Positions 5,027 to 8,396 of a DNA stretch of 8,396 bases are shown one piece after another. The translations under genes were made by a program, and so were the position numbers. Numbering within the stretch: the first letter of the stretch is position 1; every line of letters begins with the position of its first letter. The DNA lies in NCBI GenBank assembly GCA_016929205.1, contig JAFGJF010000430.1, positions 1-8,396 on the forward strand, written 5' to 3'. The notes below the pieces were generated by a model, which made no database searches, was not told the DNA's origin, and saw only the letters and a list, made by a program, of their open reading frames with translations. This stretch comes from Anaerolineae bacterium. Lineage in GTDB: Bacteria; Chloroflexota; Anaerolineae; JAFGEY01.

Positions 5027-6682
5027 TTACCTGAATAATCCCACAACCATTGCCCCAATGGCAACGACCAGACTCCACAGTGAGCATGTCGCAATCAGCC
5101 CACATCCCAACGGACGACTCAAACGCCGTGCGAAATCCTTCCGTCGAGCCAACTGAATCGTCACAATAATTGCGGCTGCCACCAACAAGGGCTCTGCCGG
5201 CCATAAAAACGCCCAGTGCTGCCAGTTGTTGGTCAGCGAACAATAAGAAAACAGCAGACCATTCCCCATCAATATCCACGTTGGAACTAACAACCAGACC
5301 GTAGACGTAGAGTACATCATAAAAGCCAGTGCGCAAGCAACCACAAGCAGCTCGATCGGCCACCCGATCTCAAAGATCGCCCAATTGTTCAGCAAGCCGC
5401 TCAACCAAACAGCACCCAAGTTAAAAGCAACGGCCAACCCTACTCCCGCCGGGATCGCCACGCCGACAGGAATGTTCAGTTGGAAAATGCGCTGCTGCAC
5501 AAGATCGCTAAAAAACTGGGACAATGCCCGGGCAGGCACAATCGGAGCAAGTGATACCGGCGCGGGATCAGTCTGATTGGGGACAGATTGCTGAAAAACA
5601 GCGTCCCTGGAAACGGCACCCTTCGAGTCAGCCTGAACAGGGTCAGCACGCGCACCAGTTATGCTGGCGGCGCGCTCCTGTGCCAGACGATCGTCCAGCG
5701 TTGTGTCTGTTTCCGCATCGGCAAAGTGCATATCCCGGATATCAGCGCGTGCGGTTCCGGAAAGGATAATAACCGAGTCGGACAGTTGATCCGCACCCAA
5801 CACAGGAATTGACGAAACCCGCGCTGGTATATCGACTTGGGCATGTTTTGCTGCCGCATACAACGCCTGCGCCATTTCACTGGCAGTCTGATACCGATCC
5901 TCTGCCTGCTTGGCCAGCGTTTTGAGTACCACGCGCTCAAAGGGCTCTGGAATAGAAGGATCAACCTGCCGGGGGAGCGGCAGAGGATCGTTCAAATGCT
6001 TCATCAAAATCGCCAGCGGTGTGTCAGCATCAAAAGGAATGGACCGCGTCAGCATCTCATAGAACACAATGCCCAACGAATAGATGTCGCTTCGAGCGTC
6101 GCAAGCCCCTTTCAATCCTTGTTCGGGGGCCATATAATTGAGGGTGCCCATCAATGCACCTGAAACGGTGTGCTGTGTGCCGCCAACAATTTGTGCGATG
6201 CCAAAGTCGGTAAGAACAGCCTGCCCACTTGATGTCAGCATGATGTTGGCAGGTTTGATATCGCGGTGAATCATCCCTTCCCCGTGCGCGTAGGCCAACC
6301 CGTCGAGCACGTTAAGCAAAATATGCACGATGTCACCTAAAGGCATGCACTCGCTTGATGCACGATAGTTGTTCAGCCAGGCCTTGAGCGTATCGCCTTC
6401 CAGCAGTTCAATGACCATATAGTAGATGCCATCTTGGACGTCAAAGTCGTAAACCTGAATGATGTTAGGATGCCTGAGCCCGGCTACCGACCTGGCCTCG
6501 CGCTGAAATCGAGCCAAAAACTCGGCGTCGTCAACCAGATCGGGGCGCAAAACCTTGACCGCCACGTAACGGTCAAGCTGTGGATGATAGCCTCTATAAA
6601 CCCGCGCCATCCCACCACGCCCCAGCGGCTCCAAGATGCGATATTTGCCTAATGTCTGTCCCTGTAAAGAAACGGAGGCCAC
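5027..6682 (-). CDS. PknB-type Ser/Thr protein kinase with polytopic C-terminal membrane domain
   Basis: A 551-residue protein. The N-terminal kinase domain (about 14-275) is complete and should be active: glycine loop GRGGMARVY (21-29), lysine K43, E62, catalytic loop H-R-D-I-K-P-A-N (139-146, D141 and N146), D-F-G (159-161), a Thr/Ser-bearing activation segment (T169, T172, S174, T180) and A-P-E-Q (185-188). A low-complexity linker of about 110 residues (275-385) follows. The end holds about five hydrophobic segments (about 408-430, 439-460, 463-485, 492-511, 526-550) and no PASTA or other extracellular domain. The membrane region has I/V-P at 410-411 and 466-467 and W-P at 441-442 and 494-495, the same repeat as in the membrane protein encoded next. 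The start chosen is GTG 6682, with GGGAG 7 bases upstream; a longer frame from GTG 6751 lacks such a site and adds residues unlike the family. It lies 139 bases after the FHA regulator gene. Confidence 0.93.
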   Translation of the reverse strand: MASVSLQGQTLGKYRILEPLGRGGMARVYRGYHPQLDRYVAVKVLRPDLVDDAEFLARFQREARSVAGLRHPNIIQVYDFDVQDGIYYMVIELLEGDTLKAWLNNYRASSECMPLGDIVHILLNVLDGLAYAHGEGMIHRDIKPANIMLTSSGQAVLTDFGIAQIVGGTQHTVSGALMGTLNYMAPEQGLKGACDARSDIYSLGIVFYEMLTRSIPFDADTPLAILMKHLNDPLPLPRQVDPSIPEPFERVVLKTLAKQAEDRYQTASEMAQALYAAAKHAQVDIPARVSSIPVLGADQLSDSVIILSGTARADIRDMHFADAETDTTLDDRLAQERAASITGARADPVQADSKGAVSRDAVFQQSVPNQTDPAPVSLAPIVPARALSQFFSDLVQQRIFQLNIPVGVAIPAGVGLAVAFNLGAVWLSGLLNNWAIFEIGWPIELLVVACALAFMMYSTSTVWLLVPTWILMGNGLLFSYCSLTNNWQHWAFLWPAEPLLVAAAIIVTIQLARRKDFARRLSRPLGCGLIATCSLWSLVVAIGAMVVGLFR

Positions 6683-6689
6683 TTGACGT

Positions 6690-6694
6690 CTCCC
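6690..6694 (-). promoter_or_regulatory. Ribosome binding site that sets the kinase start
   Basis: Minus-strand GGGAG lies 7 bases before GTG 6682-6680. The kinase domain begins at about residue 14 from this start, the usual position in PknB-type kinases. The alternative GTG at 6751 has no comparable site. Confidence 0.6.
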
Positions 6695-6712
6695 GTTCGA
6701 CTCACTACTGAT

Positions 6713-6792
6713 GCTAATGACTAACCTACCCGTCCATAAACAGCATATCACGTTTCTTCGTTTGTGACCTATCGGTTAGCTAACAGCTAACC
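6713..6792. repeat. Duplicated GCTAA-N3-CTAACC element and inverted repeat before the kinase gene
   Basis: Plus-strand GCTAACAGCTAACC (6779-6792) and GCTAATGACTAACC (6713-6726) agree at 11 of 14 positions and start 66 bases apart, close to six helical turns. The right copy is also part of a perfect inverted repeat, GGTTAGCT-AAC-AGCTAACC (6774-6792), and on the minus strand holds two tandem GTTAGCT units. No T run follows, so it is not an intrinsic terminator. Relative to the predicted kinase promoter (6742-6750) the right copy sits near -40 to -57, an activator position, and the left copy lies just downstream of the start. It is a candidate binding site, possibly for the winged-helix regulator next door. 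Confidence 0.45.
6742..6750 (-). promoter_or_regulatory. Weak extended -10 promoter for the kinase gene
   Basis: Minus-strand TGATATGCT: a TATGCT hexamer (4/6) with upstream TG. No good -35 is seen (AGGTCA at 17 bases), as at activator-dependent promoters. The start would be near 6735, giving a leader of about 50 bases. Confidence 0.35.
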
Positions 6793-6821
6793 ACCGAAAT
6801 CCCCAACCGCTTGCGCGCCAG

Positions 6822-7454
6822 CTATTGACGCGTCATCAGCTTGTACCCCAGACCACGAACAGTTACCAATAGTTTAGGCTCGGCAGGATCGAGCTCTAGT
6901 TTGGACCGCAGGCGGCGCACCAGGTTTTCGACCTGATAATCATAGACGCCACTCTCTTGATACTCAGGCCACACGGCATTACCAATGTCATCCTTGGAAC
7001 AGACTTGACCGCGGCACTCGTAGAGAAAAGCCACCAGTGCAAACTCTTTAGGTGAAAGCGTCACCTTGGTACGATTCACGCGCACCACGCCAGCAGACTC
7101 GTCGACTTGGAGTTCGGGCAGCGGCGTGTCGCGGACAGTAATATCGGGATCGTGAAAGACAAACGTTATCCCACCTATCGTGATCCGATCGCCATCACGC
7201 AGATCCACCGGCGACATCACACGCTCGTCGTTCAGAAAGGTACCATTCGTGCTGTTTGCATCCTCCAAAACCACCCGCCAGCTTTCACAGCGTATGCGTG
7301 TATGCTCGCGGGAAACACGCTTGCTGGTGATAACAATGTCATTATCGACTGCACGACCAATCGTAATGACCTCACCTCGCAAGAAATGCTCTTTTCCCGT
7401 TGAATCAGTCAGATATGGGACAGGTTCCGCAGTTGTCTCTGACTCGGTCACCAT
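6822..7454 (-). CDS. FHA domain - OmpR/PhoB-type winged-helix transcription factor
   Basis: A 210-residue cytosolic protein with two domains. The N-terminal FHA domain (about 22-103) keeps the phosphothreonine-pocket residues: G33-R34, S48, R49, H51 (V-S-R-E-H) and N70-G71 in D-A-N-S-T-N-G-T. The C-terminal part (about 115-208) is an OmpR/PhoB-type DNA-binding domain: a start strand, L-S-P-K-E-F-A-L-V-A-F-L at 133-144, recognition region around Y-Q-V-E-N-L-V-R-R-L-R-S-K-L (173-186), and the wing ending in V-R-G-L-G-Y-K-L (199-206). There is no receiver domain, so phosphothreonine binding may replace aspartate phosphorylation as the input. Its neighbour, 139 bases downstream, is a Ser/Thr kinase, the natural upstream partner. 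Two ATGs are adjacent (7457 and 7454); GGAGG is 3 bases from the first and 6 from the second, so the second is preferred. Its promoter is at 7499-7527. Confidence 0.92.
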   Translation of the reverse strand: MVTESETTAEPVPYLTDSTGKEHFLRGEVITIGRAVDNDIVITSKRVSREHTRIRCESWRVVLEDANSTNGTFLNDERVMSPVDLRDGDRITIGGITFVFHDPDITVRDTPLPELQVDESAGVVRVNRTKVTLSPKEFALVAFLYECRGQVCSKDDIGNAVWPEYQESGVYDYQVENLVRRLRSKLELDPAEPKLLVTVRGLGYKLMTRQ

Positions 7455-7498
7455 CATGATCCTCCTCTACACCCAGGCTGTGCGTCACGGCGATATCA

Positions 7499-7527
7499 AG
7501 TATACCACAATCGACAGATGAAACCAA
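7499..7527 (-). promoter_or_regulatory. Promoter of the FHA regulator gene
   Basis: Minus-strand TATACT (7499-7504) is preceded by TGG (extended -10), with a poor -35, TTGGTT (7522-7527), 17 bases upstream. Start near 7492, giving a short leader of about 38 bases. Confidence 0.5.
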
Positions 7528-7632
7528 TCAACATCAACTCTAGTCGCATTACACAAATCCATTTTCCACCCCTTGACCATCTCTCTTCTGCCCCATTTTA
7601 CCACAATTTCCTCTTGCTGCACAGACTCTTTA

Positions 7633-7661
7633 TTGACGAAACAGAACGACTATGCTAATAT
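7633..7661 (+). promoter_or_regulatory. Promoter of the URO-D family gene
   Basis: TTGACG (7633-7638) and TAATAT (7656-7661) are 17 bases apart, with TGC before the -10. Start near 7668, giving a leader of about 43 bases before ATG 7711. It is divergent from the regulator promoter at 7499-7527; the gap of about 250 bases between the two genes shows no other clear element. Confidence 0.55.
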
Positions 7662-7710
7662 GTTGGTCCAAAAGCAATGGCCACACGATAAAAGAACGAG
7701 AGGACAAACA

Positions 7711-8325
7711 ATGTCATATCAAGATGGCTGGGCCGCAATCAACCTGGACATGCCAAGAACTATTCCCCGCACCGAGTATTCTGCCGAAGGACACTGGGCA
7801 CTCATCAAAACAGTGACCGGCATCGATGTCGGTGTGGACAGCGCCGACGATGTCAAAACACGGGCCAGCAAAGCTTTCAAAACGGCGTGGGATTATTCCT
7901 TTTTTTGGAGCACGCTCATCGGCGGCAGCGAGTTTGGTGAAACACACAGTGATATGGGCCATGCCGAATATGCTGCCGGTGGTGTAGACCGACGAGACAC
8001 GGTATACAACCTATTCGACGATCCCCAAGACGTGCTTAATTTCGATCCCTGGAAGAGCCTGGGAACCAAAGACAAAACCGAACTGATCCGCCGTTTTGAG
8101 GCGCATTATGATGCCAACTGCCAGGCTAATCCAGATGGCGTCAATATGACCGGCACTTATGTCACACTCATTTCCGGTATGATCGACCTCTTTGGCTGGG
8201 AAATGCTGCTTTGGGCTGCAGGAACCGACCCAAAACGTTTTGGAGAATTGGTCAATCGCTACGCTTCGTGGATGCAGCAATACTATGACGCACTCGCGGA
8301 AACAGATGTACGGGCGCATTCATAG
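7711..8325 (+). CDS. Truncated uroporphyrinogen decarboxylase (URO-D) family protein, probable gene remnant
   Basis: A 204-residue product resembling the N-terminal half of a URO-D superfamily group common in anaerobes, related to corrinoid methyltransferases rather than the haem enzyme. Matching features by recall: M-P-R-T-I-P-R-T-E-Y-S-A-E (14-26), D-Y-S-F-F-W-S-T-L-I (61-70), D-M-G-H-A-E-Y-A-A-G-G-V-D (81-93), V-L-N-F-D-P-W (108-114), N-M-T-G-T-Y-V-T-L-I-S-G (145-156) and A-G-T-D-P-K-R-F-G-E-L-V-N-R-Y-A-S-W (170-187). Relatives run to about 340-370 residues and continue after A-E-T-D-V with an H-D-D-containing strand; here the frame gives R-A-H-S and a TAG. No frame of the remaining 71 bases restores the family sequence, so this is not a simple frameshift. 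Start ATG 7711 has GAGAGGA about 6 bases upstream and a good promoter; the frame is open back to 7573 but without support. The missing half holds part of the barrel, so the product is probably inactive. Confidence 0.75.
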   Translation: MSYQDGWAAINLDMPRTIPRTEYSAEGHWALIKTVTGIDVGVDSADDVKTRASKAFKTAWDYSFFWSTLIGGSEFGETHSDMGHAEYAAGGVDRRDTVYNLFDDPQDVLNFDPWKSLGTKDKTELIRRFEAHYDANCQANPDGVNMTGTYVTLISGMIDLFGWEMLLWAAGTDPKRFGELVNRYASWMQQYYDALAETDVRAHS

Positions 8326-8396
8326 GTTGGGGGAGACAGCCAGCGTGAACAAGCTATCAAACCGCCCATTGACCCAATCAAGTCGTAGGTGGAGGA
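8326..8396 (+). other. Sequence after the URO-D break, origin unknown
   Basis: These 71 bases do not continue the URO-D protein in any frame. A frame opens at GTG 8345 (GGGGGAG 9 bases upstream) and runs to the window edge as 17 codons rich in Arg and Ser; it is too short to identify. The window ends in GGTGGAGGA, which resembles a ribosome binding site, so a gene may begin just outside. No terminal repeat of an insertion sequence is recognisable. Confidence 0.3.

Noticed and set aside
5010..5363. Upstream extension of the membrane protein frame
   Set aside because: This part lies entirely within the kinase gene in another frame and reads like random sequence; a strong ribosome binding site precedes ATG 5009 instead.
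6683..6751. Extension of the kinase to GTG 6751
   Set aside because: The extra 23 residues do not resemble kinase N-termini, no ribosome binding site precedes that GTG, and GTG 6682 has GGGAG at 7 bases.
7573..7710. Extension of the URO-D-like protein to 7573
   Set aside because: The predicted promoter (7633-7661) lies inside it, the residues do not match the family, and ATG 7711 has a suitable ribosome binding site.
8326..8396. Insertion sequence or group II intron start interrupting the URO-D gene
   Set aside because: No recognisable terminal repeat, intron 5' consensus (GTGYG-type) or transposase/reverse transcriptase motif is visible in the 71 bases present; the idea remains open but unsupported.
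1..8396. CRISPR array, tRNA or rRNA genes
   Set aside because: I saw no regularly spaced repeats, no cloverleaf with a GGTTCRANTCC-type arm, and no conserved rRNA segments in the window.

Overview
The window looks like bacterial chromosome of moderate GC. It fits a filamentous or anaerobic Chloroflexota (Anaerolineae/Caldilineae-like) best: it combines an FHA domain fused to an OmpR-type winged helix, a PknB-type kinase with an unusual polytopic C-terminus, an M81 (MlrC-like) metallopeptidase, a TIGR04076 protein and a URO-D-family methyltransferase-like gene. That assignment is inference from gene content; there is no rRNA or other marker in the window.

Almost everything lies on the minus strand, so it reads from right to left. 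From the left edge: (1) the N-terminal 224 residues of an ABC exporter subunit, cut by the window edge and preceded by a leader holding a near-perfect intrinsic terminator; (2) a small cysteine-containing TIGR04076 protein; (3) a compact regulatory gap at about 1171-1439 with back-to-back promoters, three adjacent palindromes and a bidirectional terminator; (4) a two-gene unit, MFS transporter then M81 metallopeptidase; (5) a three-gene signalling block in transcription order: FHA-winged-helix regulator, Ser/Thr kinase with a multi-pass membrane C-terminus, and a multi-pass membrane protein built from the same repeat as the kinase C-terminus. On the plus strand at the right edge, divergent from the regulator, is a well-promoted URO-D-family gene that ends after about 204 codons, roughly 60 percent of what I recall as the family length, so it is probably a broken remnant.

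How the genes may work together: the kinase domain is predicted to be cytosolic and anchored by a C-terminal membrane domain with no PASTA-type extracellular sensor. The downstream membrane protein carries three copies of the same roughly 56-59 residue repeat, so the two may associate in the membrane. The upstream regulator has an FHA domain, which in other systems reads phosphothreonine, so a path from membrane sensor to kinase to FHA transcription factor is plausible. A duplicated GCTAA-N3-CTAACC element around the kinase promoter could be a regulator target. The MFS/M81 pair suggests uptake or export of a peptide-like or amide compound plus its hydrolysis.

The most interesting items are the shared membrane repeat in kinase and neighbour, the terminator in the ABC leader, the crowded palindromes with a strong plus-strand promoter that meets a terminator within about 40 bases, and the abruptly truncated URO-D gene.
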